64,000 nt of DNA, from assembly GCF_019645855.1 (NCBI RefSeq), contig NZ_CP080999.1, forward strand, positions 4,030,001 to 4,094,000, written 5' to 3'. This document shows positions 36,385 through 44,236 of this stretch, one piece after another. The notes under the pieces were generated by a model. That model saw only the letters and a list, made by a program, of their open reading frames with translations, ran no database searches and was not told the origin of the DNA. A program made the translations under genes and the position numbers. This stretch comes from Mycobacterium malmoense (GTDB lineage Bacteria > Actinomycetota > Actinomycetes > Mycobacteriales > Mycobacteriaceae). Numbering within the stretch: the stretch's first letter is position 1; each line of letters begins with the position of its first letter.

Positions 36385-36971
36385 AAGTACTGCTCCTCGT
36401 ATTCGGCATTGGCCTCGGCCTGTTGCGCGCGCTCGCATGGCTTACACAGGTTCGGGTGCCAAGCTTGGCGTCCCGGACCTTGAGCTTCACGTTCCCGGCA
36501 CACCTCACACAGCTCAAAGTCGGGGGGAGACTGTCTGTTTCGGCTGTCCTCTTCGCTTGGCGCCGTACCCCCCTTCCCTAAGCCTGTCCTGTCCTGTCCC
36601 TTTCGTCAGACGATTCGTCAGACGACTCGCTTGACGGGTTGCCTTTGGGGCGAACGGGTCTCGCCTTGCCTTTGGCGCGGTTCTTCTTGTTGGCGAGCGA
36701 CTGGCGCGCAATCTGGTCACGGGGTCCGTTGGTAGCCAAGGTGGTGAATGACTTGGTAATGCTCGCCGTGGTCTTCCCACCACCCGACCGACACCAACTC
36801 GTCGGCTGCCTCGGGATGATGCGCCCAGCGGCGCATCTCATCCTTGGCCAGTTGGCCATCGGTCAACATTCGGTTTGACCACAACAGCCCCTCGGTGTGC
36901 AGCCGGAAAGCCGCGTCGGTCAATGTCCAGCATTCGTCGCTGAATTCGTCACCCAGCTTCGTCCACGTCAC
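36381..36971 (-). pseudogene. Replication-type protein gene broken by slippage-type frameshifts
   Basis: From GTG 36971 the frame reads VTWTKLGDEFSDECWTLTDA and WSNRMLTDGQLAKDEMRRWA to HHLGYQRTP then stop; this pattern is common in phage replication or primosome-like proteins. One extra base in the CCCC run near 36720 breaks the frame. Dropping it gives YQRTRDQIARQSLANKKNRA and a Ser/Glu/Asp-rich linker. A second break lies in a GGACA tandem repeat (36583-36601); with one unit fewer the frame continues to a zinc ribbon (CEVCRERE...CKPCERAQQ) ending at 36381 as ATGA with the next gene. So one gene, two slippage-type lesions. The joined reading is inference. Confidence 0.6.
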
Positions 36972-37054
36972 GGGCCGTATTTCCCTTCGTGTTGCCCCGG
37001 CCCGTGTCGTACGGCTGTCGTAGACTTGCTGGGTCATCTGGTGTCATGAGCACT

Positions 37055-37086
37055 GAAACCGCCGCCTCGTCCAGGGCGGCGGTTTC
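37055..37086. terminator. Strong hairpin between element genes
   Basis: Perfect 12-bp stem GAAACCGCCGCC / GGCGGCGGTTTC with an 8-base loop, just after the stop at 37100 on the minus strand. T-tracts are weak on both sides (CGTCTTG on the plus strand), so terminator function is only likely. Confidence 0.45.
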
Positions 37087-37099
37087 GTCTTGTATGGGG

Positions 37100-37474
37100 C
37101 TAGGCAACATCGCCGTCCCGGCTGGCTTCTTCACGCAAGCGCCCAGCCTCGGCCACGAGTCGGTCGGCCTTCTTCAGCCTGCGGGCGCGGAGGGCCTTGC
37201 GGCTGAGCTGCTTCATGTAGGCCCTTTTGGCGCTTTCACCACGCTGCCGCCGTTCTTCCGCTGGCAATTCATGGTTCGGATCAAATCTGTCGGCGTGCCA
37301 TTCCCAGCTGGCCGGTGAGGCCTGCTGCGGCACTGCCATTCGCGCCTGGCGATTCTGAGTGTTGGCCCACGATGTATGGCCGCCGATCGATCCAATTAGC
37401 CGAAGCTCGGCCTGTGTTAGACCCGAACAGCCAGACAGTATTCCGTTCTGATCCCCGTCTGGGGTTGTTGCCAT
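37100..37474 (-). CDS. Conserved phage/integrative-element protein (SxxxHTSWANT family)
   Basis: 124 residues from ATG 37474. It contains the pattern SIGGHTSWANTQNRQARM, seen in many actinobacterial prophages and integrative elements, then ERRQRGESAKRAYMKQLSRK and a Arg/Lys/Ala-rich helical tail. Role unknown; usually located between integrase and replication genes, as here. AAAGG lies ten bases upstream; a GTG seven codons upstream is an alternative. Confidence 0.72.
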   Translation of the reverse strand: MATTPDGDQNGILSGCSGLTQAELRLIGSIGGHTSWANTQNRQARMAVPQQASPASWEWHADRFDPNHELPAEERRQRGESAKRAYMKQLSRKALRARRLKKADRLVAEAGRLREEASRDGDVA

Positions 37475-37688
37475 AGCAGTAAACCTTTCGCGCACGCGAG
37501 AACGACAAATGGCTGTGCTGCTGCCATGTCTCCTCCGTCCATGCGCGAAAACGCTTACTCAGCGACTTCAGCAGGCCCGGCGCGAGTTGCGCCGCTACCT
37601 AACGGTACACCGGCCCTACCGGTATTCCTGGTATTCCGAGTCCGAATATTGTTGTGCTGTAATGCTATTCCGTAGCGCGCTGTGGTAT

Positions 37689-38613
37689 CTATATGTCTCC
37701 AAGGCTTAATCGCCGCGCTTCGGCTACTGCGCGCTCAGCCTTCGTATGTGCCCCGTACCTGTCCAACTGCGTCCTGTCCTGCCAGCCCGCTATAGCCATC
37801 AGCGAAGTCTCAGTACCTCCGGCCATTAGCCACCGCGCCGCTGCCGTATGGCGTAGTTGATGAGGGTGAAGGTGTCCAATACCCGCCTCTTGAGCACGTT
37901 CGCGGAGCGTCATCCGTACGCCTGCCGCACTCAGAGACAAGTAGGTACGCGCGCCCAACCACAATGCCTTCGAGTCGGCGAACTTGTGAACACGCCGCGC
38001 CCGCAGGTACCGGTCTAAACTCCGCGCCGTCTGCGCACCAAATGGCGCAACGCGGCCACGCCCGTTCTTCGCCCGGCGGATCATTACCAGACCCCGGGCC
38101 ATGTCAACGTCGTCCGTCGTCAGAGCAACGCACTCCCCCACCCGCATGGCCGACTCAACAAGCAACCTCACGAGTGCCTCGTCGCGCCTGCAACGCAGGC
38201 TAGTCCCCTGACATGCCTGGATGAGCGCTTTGATCTGCTCGTCGGTGAGGATAGGAGTGATCGGTATGGGTGCCTTGGGAGCGTTCAGTCCAAGTAAGGG
38301 GTCGATCGGGATCTCATGTTCATTGGCGAGCCATTTGGTGAATTGCCGGATGCCAGCCAGCCGGGCCCCCACCGTCGTCGCCGCAGCCCCGTTCTCCAGC
38401 ATTTCCGCCATCCAGGCCTGCACCAGCCTGCGATCAATTCCAGGCGGATGGCCGTTTGTTTCAAGCCACCTGAGGTATACGCCAATGCTGGACAGGTAGA
38501 TCTTTTTCGTAGCGCGCGACCGATTAAGGGCGGCGAGCTCAAATCTCGAAAGAGACTACGAGAGAACGAATGTCGAGTTGCTTAAGGGGGGTAATGCGCG
38601 CGGTGTTGGCCAT
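37689..38613 (-). pseudogene. int: Tyrosine recombinase/integrase, frameshifted near the N-terminus
   Basis: Site-specific recombinase expected to integrate and excise the element. The catalytic domain is intact: SAMRVGECVALTTDDVD (first Arg), GHLHPHQLRHTAAARW (HxLRH) and the nucleophile Tyr in RTQLDRYGAHTKAE. The natural start appears to be ATG 38613 (MANTARITPLKQLDIRSLVV), but the frame hits TGA at 38539-38541, while the core-binding domain continues in the next frame as FELAALNRSRATKKIYLSSI. Dropping one A restores a 308-residue protein. The first in-frame start after the break is GTG 38423, which would lack most of the core-binding domain. Confidence 0.85.
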
Positions 38614-38715
38614 AGTGTTAACCGTAACCAATACCCGTGTACCCCTGCCACCCTACGGCAAATAGGCGTAAAGTGGCAGGTAGCAACGTATTTGGAATAG
38701 AGAAAGGTTACGAGT

Positions 38716-38728
38716 TATGGCTGTGTTA
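38716..38728 (+). repeat. Right attachment core (13-bp direct repeat)
   Basis: TATGGCTGTGTTA, identical to 29280-29292, includes the phhB start codon. The region between it and the integrase start (38614-38715) carries GTGTTAAC and inverted CGTAACC/GGTTACG copies, possible integrase arm sites or promoter elements. Confidence 0.8.
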
Positions 38729-39001
38729 ACGGATGAGGAAGTAGACGCCGCACTGCCCGAGCTCAACGGATGGGAGCGCGTTGACGGCACCCTGCGCCGG
38801 TCGATCAAGTTTCCGACGTTTTTGGACGGCATCGACGCCGTGCGCCGGGTGGCCGAGCACGCCGAGAGCAAGGATCATCACCCGGATATCGATATCCGTT
38901 GGCGGACGGTGACTTTCGCGCTGGTGACGCATTCCGCGGGCGGCATCACCCAAAACGACATCGCGATGGCGCGCGATATCGACGGGATCGTTGGCGGCTA
39001 A
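38717..39001 (+). CDS. phhB: Pterin-4a-carbinolamine dehydratase (Rv1159A-like)
   Basis: 94-residue DCoH/PhhB family enzyme that dehydrates 4a-hydroxytetrahydropterin; in bacteria also linked to molybdopterin or pterin recycling. The active-site His pair is in HHPDIDIRWRTVTFALVTHS. ATG 38717 lies inside the right attachment core, so its coding sequence was preserved by the insertion while promoter and ribosome-binding site now come from the element (GAAAGG, nine bases upstream). Its stop overlaps the convergent pimE stop. Confidence 0.92.
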   Translation: MAVLTDEEVDAALPELNGWERVDGTLRRSIKFPTFLDGIDAVRRVAEHAESKDHHPDIDIRWRTVTFALVTHSAGGITQNDIAMARDIDGIVGG

Positions 39002-40257
39002 CCGTCCGCCGTGCGTCGGCCGGTGGCGGCAATCCAGATCAACGTCGCCACCGCCGCGACGATGTAGACCAGCCCGGCCCAGGCGAGATACCACGGCCGG
39101 CTTATTTGCCAGATGCTCGGTTGAGCGAAGCTCAACAACCACGGCACGCCGATGATGGTGAGCGCCAACCAGCCCCAGCCCACCCCTTGGGCGCCGGGGC
39201 GATCGCGCGGTGGCCCGTGAATCGCCCAGATCATCAGCGGCACCAGCCACACCCAGTGGTGGGTCCACGAAATCGGTGAGAGCAGCAGCCCGAACACCTC
39301 GACGACCAGCAGCTTGCCGAGCCGATCGGACCCGTCCAGTGCCCGCCAGGCCAGCAAGGCCAGCACCGCCGTGACGGCGATGGCGGCCAAGACCGGCGGA
39401 CCGTCGCCGGCGTCATGGCCCAGGATCCGGGAGATGCCGCCGCGCCAGGATTGATTGAACGAGGTGGCGATTGGCCCGACCCGGTGCGCGTCGCCGAGCA
39501 GGTCGAAGAAGTAGTAGCGGGTCTGGTCGCCGACGATCAAGGCCGACAGGCCGACGGTGGCGAGGAAGACGACCGCCGAAAACACCGCCGCGGCCCACCG
39601 CCGAACGCCGACGAGATAGACGCCGGCAACGGCGGGCGTCAACTTGATTCCGGCGGCCACCCCGACCAGCAGGCCCGACAGCCACCACCGCGTCGTGTAG
39701 ACCGCCCACAGCACCCCCAGCATGAGCAACACGTTGACCTGCCCGTAGTCGAACGTGCTGCGCAGCGGCTCGATCCAGACGGTGATCGCCGTCCACAACA
39801 TCGCGACGCGGTGACCCGCGCCGGCCGGCACGCCGATCAAGCGCTGGCTGATCCGAACCGCGCCGTACAACGCGGCCATCGTCGCGAGCTGCCATAGGAA
39901 GGCAACCAGGCCGAACGGCAACAGGTGCAGCGGGTAGAAGACAACGGCCGCGAACGGCGGATACGTGAACGGCAGCGGGAAGTCCGGCGTCTGGTCGGCG
40001 TACACGTAGCTGTACAGGGTGCCGGGATGGTCGAGGGCGGCGGCGCCGCCAAGGTAAACGTGCAGGTCGACGAAGTTTGCGCCGTGGGGCGTTAGGTACG
40101 TCCAGGCGAGTCGCGCGGCGACGCTCACGATCAACAGCGCCGGGGCGGCCGCCTGGAGCGCACTCGCCAGCCGCCGCGTGAGGGGCGCCGCCGGGGCGGT
40201 CGGGATGGTGTCTATCCGCCCGACTTTAGCGAGCGGGCGCCCGGTCACCGCCGTCAC
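38998..40257 (-). CDS. pimE: Polyprenol-phosphate-mannose-dependent alpha-(1,2)-mannosyltransferase
   Basis: GT87-family membrane glycosyltransferase that adds the fifth mannose in polar PIM synthesis on the periplasmic side. About ten membrane segments; the catalytic Asp is in the first loop motif GANFVDLHVYLGGAAALDHP, as in M. tuberculosis PimE. GTG 40257 is my preferred start (419 residues); the frame opens at GTG 40305, and no strong ribosome-binding site decides. It works opposite LpqW in directing mannolipid flux. Confidence 0.92.
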   Translation of the reverse strand: MTAVTGRPLAKVGRIDTIPTAPAAPLTRRLASALQAAAPALLIVSVAARLAWTYLTPHGANFVDLHVYLGGAAALDHPGTLYSYVYADQTPDFPLPFTYPPFAAVVFYPLHLLPFGLVAFLWQLATMAALYGAVRISQRLIGVPAGAGHRVAMLWTAITVWIEPLRSTFDYGQVNVLLMLGVLWAVYTTRWWLSGLLVGVAAGIKLTPAVAGVYLVGVRRWAAAVFSAVVFLATVGLSALIVGDQTRYYFFDLLGDAHRVGPIATSFNQSWRGGISRILGHDAGDGPPVLAAIAVTAVLALLAWRALDGSDRLGKLLVVEVFGLLLSPISWTHHWVWLVPLMIWAIHGPPRDRPGAQGVGWGWLALTIIGVPWLLSFAQPSIWQISRPWYLAWAGLVYIVAAVATLIWIAATGRRTADG

Positions 40258-40360
40258 TCGTATCCGTAACGATCGAATAAATGCCACACGTGTCACTTGA
40301 GTCACATCAGTATCAAAGTAACTTCGGCGCAGGACCTGTCATCGATAACCAGGGAGAGTC

Positions 40361-41026
40361 ATGCCAACCATCTGGACTTACTTGCGTGCAACCGCCGTCG
40401 TGGTCGGTTCGTCCGCAGCGCTACTGACGGGCGGAATCGCCCACGCCGACCCCGTGCCGGCTCCACCCGTGCCGAACATTCCGCAACAGCTGATCAGTTC
40501 GGCGGCCAACGCGCCACAAATCCTGCAAAACCTCGCTACCGCCCTCGGCGCGACGCCCCCGGCGGCACCGGCCACCCCCGGCATCAGCTTCCCGGGGGTC
40601 CCCTCGGCCACCGCGCCGGCGTCGTCTCCGGCGGCGATTCCCTCGATTCCGGGGCTCACCCAGCCCGCGCCCGCGTCGGCCCCGGCGGCGACGCCGACCA
40701 TCCCCGGGCTCACGTCGATCCCCGGGCTGACATCGCCGGCACCGGCGGCACCCACCGCCCCGGCCGCCCCTTCGATTCCGGGGCTGTCCGGCATCCCGGG
40801 GCTATCGGCGCCCGCGGCTCCCGCCGCTCCGGCCGTCCCCCAGATCCCGCAGGCGAAGGTGAACATGCCGGCGCTGCCGTCCAGCCTGCCGGTCAATATG
40901 CCCGGGCAGCTGACGTTTCCGCAGGATCTGACGGCACTGGCCGCGGGGCAGGCGCCGGCTCCGGCGGCACCGGCGCCGGCCAGCCCCGCCGGACCGGTGG
41001 CGCCGCTGCTCGCGGCCCTGCCGTGA
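40361..41026 (+). CDS. Pro/Ala-rich exported protein (Rv1158c-like)
   Basis: 221 residues. The signal peptide ends near ALLTGGIAHADP. The mature protein is almost entirely low complexity, with repeated IPGLT/IPGLS units separated by Ala/Pro stretches (near 85-150), and a short more regular end (PGQLTFPQDLTALAAG). Probably cell-wall associated. CAGGGAGA lies upstream of ATG 40361. It precedes a related gene by 46 bases, probably in one operon. Function unknown. Confidence 0.85.
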   Translation: MPTIWTYLRATAVVVGSSAALLTGGIAHADPVPAPPVPNIPQQLISSAANAPQILQNLATALGATPPAAPATPGISFPGVPSATAPASSPAAIPSIPGLTQPAPASAPAATPTIPGLTSIPGLTSPAPAAPTAPAAPSIPGLSGIPGLSAPAAPAAPAVPQIPQAKVNMPALPSSLPVNMPGQLTFPQDLTALAAGQAPAPAAPAPASPAGPVAPLLAALP

Positions 41027-41072
41027 GCGGCCTGTTAGACGCCTAATCCACTACCAACGACCGGAGGACATC

Positions 41073-42107
41073 GTGGCAACCACTTGGAATCTGTCCAAAG
41101 GTTTGGCCGCTGTCGTCACGGCGTCGGCTGCCGCGTTCGGGGTCTGCCCGAGCGCGGCGGCCGACCCGGCGGCACCGCAACCGACACCGCAGCCGAGCTC
41201 CGCCCAACAGCTTCCGGGCCTGCCGGCGCTCTCGCAGCTGAGCCCGATCATTCAGCAGGCGGCCAGCGATCCCACGCAGGCGACACAGCTGCTGATGGCC
41301 GCCGCTCAAGCTTTCACCCACAATTCGACGGCGCCCAACGAGTCAAAAAACGTTGCCGCGTCGGTGAATCAGTTCGTGCAGGAGCCGGGCGCGCCGGTTC
41401 CCGGCGCACCCGCCGGTGTCGCCGCCCCCGACGCCGCCCCGGCGGCGCACGTCCCGGCGGTCGGCATCGAGCCCGGCCTACAGTCGCACCTGCCGCCGGG
41501 TATCGATCCGGCGCGCGCTGCGGGTCCCGGGCCCGTTGCAGCGGCCCCTTTGGCGGCCGCTCCTTCGGCGGCCCCTTCGGCCGCGGTGCCAGGCACCGCC
41601 GAGCCCGTCGCGGCACCCGCGCCGGCTCCTGAACCGGCGGCGGCTCCTGAACCGGCCCCTGCTCCGGCTGCGGCGGCGGCCCCGAATTTCGGCCCGGACG
41701 CCCCGCCCACGCAGGACTTCATGTATCCCTCGATAGGCACCAATTGCCTTGCGGACGGAAGCAGTTCGATCGCGACGGCGCTATCGGTGGCGGGACCGGC
41801 GAAGATTCCGGCGCCCGGGCCGGGGCCCAGCCAAACCGCCTACGTGTTCACCGCCGTCGGCACCCCGGGACCCGCCGAGGTGCAGAAGCTGCCGTTGAAC
41901 GTCACCTGGGTGAACCTGACCACGGGCAAGTCCGGAACCGCCACGCTCAAGCCGCGATCCGACATCAATGCCGATGGGCCGACGACGTTGACGGCAATCG
42001 TCGACACCGGCTCGGGCAGCATCATGTCGACCATCTTCGGGCAGGTCACCACCAAGGAAAAGCAGTGCCAGTTCATGCCCACGATCGGCTCCACGGTGGT
42101 GCCTTAG
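41073..42107 (+). CDS. Exported Ala/Pro-rich protein with conserved C-terminal domain (Rv1157c-like)
   Basis: 344 residues. Signal peptide (VVTASAAAFGVCPSAAADPA), a Gln/Pro-rich region, an Ala/Pro linker (about 150-205), then a conserved, probably beta-rich domain (DFMYPSIGTNCLADGSSSIA to the end) with two cysteines that may pair. GTG 41073 has GGAGGA five bases upstream. Secreted or wall-linked; function unknown. Confidence 0.86.
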   Translation: MATTWNLSKGLAAVVTASAAAFGVCPSAAADPAAPQPTPQPSSAQQLPGLPALSQLSPIIQQAASDPTQATQLLMAAAQAFTHNSTAPNESKNVAASVNQFVQEPGAPVPGAPAGVAAPDAAPAAHVPAVGIEPGLQSHLPPGIDPARAAGPGPVAAAPLAAAPSAAPSAAVPGTAEPVAAPAPAPEPAAAPEPAPAPAAAAAPNFGPDAPPTQDFMYPSIGTNCLADGSSSIATALSVAGPAKIPAPGPGPSQTAYVFTAVGTPGPAEVQKLPLNVTWVNLTTGKSGTATLKPRSDINADGPTTLTAIVDTGSGSIMSTIFGQVTTKEKQCQFMPTIGSTVVP

Positions 42108-42113
42108 ACCCTT

Positions 42114-42180
42114 CGGCGCGAGCGTGCGCAGTTGTACGCCCGTGACGGCGTGTCACCGTACAAACACGCACCTTCGCGGC
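42114..42180. repeat. Interspersed imperfect palindromic element, copy 1
   Basis: Arms GGCGCGAGCGTGCGCAGTTGTACG and its imperfect complement ending CGTACAAACACGCACCTTCGCGGC surround an inner ACGCC/GGCGT hairpin. Related copies occur at 46401, 47367 and 62621. All are intergenic. Confidence 0.55.
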
Positions 42181-42211
42181 CGGGCCCCGGCTAGTAGGCC
42201 GGGGGGCCCGG

Positions 42212-42358
42212 CTAGTAGGCCATGAACAGGATCGCGTCGCGGTCGTACTCCAGGCCCGGGTGAACGCTGGTCAGATGAGCCTGGGTCAGTTCGACCAGTT
42301 CGTCCTCGTCCTTGCCGACGATGGCTTCGCCGCAGGGACACGTTATGTGTGTCTTCAC
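42212..42358 (-). CDS. DUF1059 small protein
   Basis: 48 residues from GTG 42358, which overlaps the preceding stop as GTGA; GGAAAGG lies upstream. It reads VKTHITCPCGEAIVGKDEDE then LVELTQAHLTSVHPGLEYDR, the DUF1059 pattern with a Cys pair and a His pair that could bind metal. The last 15 bases including the stop codon are repeated 21 bp downstream. Function unknown; co-transcribed with the HhH-GPD protein. Confidence 0.8.
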   Translation of the reverse strand: MKTHITCPCGEAIVGKDEDELVELTQAHLTSVHPGLEYDRDAILFMAY

Positions 42359-42942
42359 GTTGCCGCCCTTTCCTTCGCTGCTGCCTTCATCTGCTTCTTG
42401 TGTGATCGCACCTGTCCAAGCGAACGGGCGTCCACGATATCGGCGACGGACATGTGCGTGCCGGGTTTGCCGAACTCCCCGGCCGCCGCCCTCCAGCCCG
42501 TCGGCGTCACGCCGTACTGCTTGCCGAGCAACGCCAGGAAGATCTGCGCCTTCTGCTCGCCGAAACCGGGCAGCCCCTTGAGTCGCCGCAGCAGTTCCTT
42601 CCCGTCGGGCTCGCCGGCCGTCCACAACCCGGCCGCATCGCCGTCGTAGCGGTCCACGATGATCTGCGCCAGGGCCTGGACGCGCTTGGCCATCGATCCC
42701 GGAAAGCGGTGTATCGCAGGCTTTTCCAAGCACAACGCGGCGAACTTGTCCGGGTCGTGGTCGGCGATCTGGCCGGCGTCGAAGCCACCCATCCGATCGG
42801 CGATCTTCTTCGGTCCCGCGAAGGCCGTCTCCATGGGCACTTGCTGGTCGAGCAGCATGCCCACCAGCAACGCGAACGGGTTGTCGTCCAGCAGCGCGTC
42901 GGCGGCCGGATCCTGGGCAAGCTGCAGCCTCGGCACCCACAC
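42355..42942 (-). CDS. HhH-GPD base-excision-repair-type protein (Rv1156-like)
   Basis: 195 residues. The N-terminal half ALLVGMLLDQQVPMETAFAG and helix-hairpin-helix LPGFGEQKAQIFLALLGKQY place it in the HhH-GPD family of DNA glycosylases. The canonical catalytic Lys of endonuclease III is not evident and there is no iron-sulphur cluster, so glycosylase activity is uncertain. Four bases downstream of the TetR gene on the same strand, GTG start. Confidence 0.85.
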   Translation of the reverse strand: MWVPRLQLAQDPAADALLDDNPFALLVGMLLDQQVPMETAFAGPKKIADRMGGFDAGQIADHDPDKFAALCLEKPAIHRFPGSMAKRVQALAQIIVDRYDGDAAGLWTAGEPDGKELLRRLKGLPGFGEQKAQIFLALLGKQYGVTPTGWRAAAGEFGKPGTHMSVADIVDARSLGQVRSHKKQMKAAAKERAAT

Positions 42943-42945
42943 AGT

Positions 42946-43521
42946 CTAGATCCGCCCCGAAAGCACCGCGTTGAGGGCGTCGACGCAGATCCCCCGGAGC
43001 TCGTCGCGCGTGAAACTCTCGTCGGCGAGCCACTGCACACACAGCACCCGGACAAACGCCAACCAACTGATCACAATAGCAGAAAGCCGTTGGCGCGCAC
43101 GGTAATCCGAAGTGGCGGCCTCGGTGATTCGGTCACGCAGCGCCGCAAGCTCCGCATTGATGATGCCCTGCACAACCGGGTCGGAGGCCAAAGTCTGGTT
43201 GGCTGCCAGCACGGTGTTGCGGTTGGCCAGAAAGTAGTCGAAGTGGGCGTCAAGTCCGGCGGCGATCTGGGCTTGAAGCGGAGCGCCGGGGTCGAAGCGA
43301 ATGCCGTCGAGCAGCCGGTCGGCCGCGCGCCGGTACACGGACGCAAACAACGCGAGCTTGCCCGGGAAGTACCGGTACAGCAGCGCACGCGAGATGCCGG
43401 CCTCCTCGGCGACGGCATCCATGGCGACGTACTCGTACGGCCGTTCGGCGAAGACCCGTTCCGCCGCGTCCACAACGTGTTCGCGGCGCCGTTGCGGTGC
43501 GAGTCGACGTTGGCTGGCCAT
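42946..43521 (-). CDS. TetR family regulator
   Basis: 191 residues; N-terminal helix-turn-helix VAMDAVAEEAGISRALLYRY at about 32-51, followed by a helical ligand-binding domain. It is divergent from the DUF4345 membrane protein and heads an operon with the HhH-GPD and DUF1059 genes. Two inverted repeats lie in the 110-bp divergent promoter and are likely operators. Confidence 0.9.
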   Translation of the reverse strand: MASQRRLAPQRRREHVVDAAERVFAERPYEYVAMDAVAEEAGISRALLYRYFPGKLALFASVYRRAADRLLDGIRFDPGAPLQAQIAAGLDAHFDYFLANRNTVLAANQTLASDPVVQGIINAELAALRDRITEAATSDYRARQRLSAIVISWLAFVRVLCVQWLADESFTRDELRGICVDALNAVLSGRI

Positions 43522-43534
43522 CCGCGAATTTTAC

Positions 43535-43581
43535 TTGATAATCAACAACTTTCGCGCTAAGTTGACAATAATCTACTTAGC
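43535..43581. promoter_or_regulatory. Two inverted repeats in the TetR/DUF4345 promoter
   Basis: TTGATAATCAA (43535-43545, one central base) and GCTAAGT...ACTTAGC (43556-43562 and 43575-43581, 12 bases between). A TTGACA hexamer sits within the second repeat on the plus strand. Candidate sites for the adjacent TetR regulator. Confidence 0.5.
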
Positions 43582-43631
43582 GGTCGTGGTGGGCCGGTCG
43601 CCGTGCCGGGCCCCGGGAGGAGCATGCGGAT

Positions 43632-44036
43632 ATGGCTGACGGCTCACGCGCCGGATACCTCAAGTACCTGGCCGCGGTCACCGGGGTGTCGTCGATCGCG
43701 ATCGGTGGCTATCACTTCGCCTTGGGGACGGCCTCGGTTCCGGGCGCGACCGATGCCAACGCGACGGTCGACTCGCGCGAGCGGTTCTACTCGGCCATTT
43801 TCGCCGGGTACGGCATCGCCTGGGTGCAGGCGGCTCGCCGATCCCCCATTCGCGTCGGTGATGTGTGGTTACTGGCCGGCGTCATGCTTGCCGGCGGCGT
43901 CGGGCGCCTGATCTCGGTGGTCCAAAAGGGTCGGCCACATTGGTTTCAGGATGTGCTCACGGCGCTCGAATTCGCCGTTCCAGCAGTATTTTTCGGGCTT
44001 GCCAAGGCTCAGCGGCCGACTACGGCCAACGGCTAA
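43632..44036 (+). CDS. DUF4345 membrane protein
   Basis: 134 residues with four predicted membrane segments (YLAAVTGVSSIAIGGYHFAL at the start, VWLLAGVMLAGGVGRLISVV in the middle). The motif RFYSAIFAGYGIAW is typical of DUF4345. Function unknown. Divergent from the TetR gene and probably its target. Its stop overlaps the convergent DUF5302 stop. Confidence 0.82.
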   Translation: MADGSRAGYLKYLAAVTGVSSIAIGGYHFALGTASVPGATDANATVDSRERFYSAIFAGYGIAWVQAARRSPIRVGDVWLLAGVMLAGGVGRLISVVQKGRPHWFQDVLTALEFAVPAVFFGLAKAQRPTTANG

Positions 44037-44209
44037 CCGCTCTTGCGACGGAATTCCCGACGGCTCTCCAAGGGGCCGTGGGCCCGCGAGTGTCTGTCGC
44101 CGCCGTCTTTGTGATCGGAACCGCCCGCCGACTTGGCCTTCTTGCGGTCGAGGGCTTCCCGGAACTTGCGCTTGGTCTCGTCCTCGTGTTGGGACTTCGA
44201 TTCGGCCAT
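44033..44209 (-). CDS. DUF5302 small charged protein
   Basis: 58 residues, from ATG 44209: MAESKSQHEDETKRKFREAL then DRKKAKSAGG, and ending HGPLESRREFRRKSG. The RRxFRRKSG end and charged helical body match the actinobacterial DUF5302 family, probably a nucleic-acid-associated protein; function unknown. It follows the Rv1155-like gene by 27 bases on the same strand. Confidence 0.85.
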   Translation of the reverse strand: MAESKSQHEDETKRKFREALDRKKAKSAGGSDHKDGGDRHSRAHGPLESRREFRRKSG

Positions 44210-44236
44210 GCCGGCAGCCTAGCGTGCCTCGTGGTT

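Larger units (their letters stand above)
29280..38728. mobile_element. 9.4 kb phiRv-like integrated element (satellite/prophage remnant)
   Basis: Bounded by the 13-bp direct repeat TATGGCTGTGTTA. It interrupts two genes that are adjacent in M. tuberculosis (mutT2 and Rv1159A). Contents from right to left: tyrosine integrase, SxAHTSWA-type protein, replication-type protein, zinc-ribbon proteins, HTH protein, HK97-like capsid, small proteins, a rightward operon of small proteins, and a nuclease-like gene at the left end. No portal, terminase, tail or lysis genes were recognised. Size and content recall phiRv1/phiRv2 and capsid-carrying satellites. Base composition is lower in GC at the left end. 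Several genes carry frame disruptions. Confidence 0.88.

Noticed and set aside
36949..37134. 61-codon minus-strand ORF over the hairpin at 37055-37086
   Set aside because: It overlaps the start of the replication-type gene and is interrupted in logic by the perfect hairpin; no domain.
37417..37527. 36-codon minus-strand ORF with a strong GGAGGAG site, overlapping the HTSWANT-family gene
   Set aside because: The peptide has no recognisable features and most of it overlaps a better-supported gene in another frame; could be a leader peptide but nothing else supports it.
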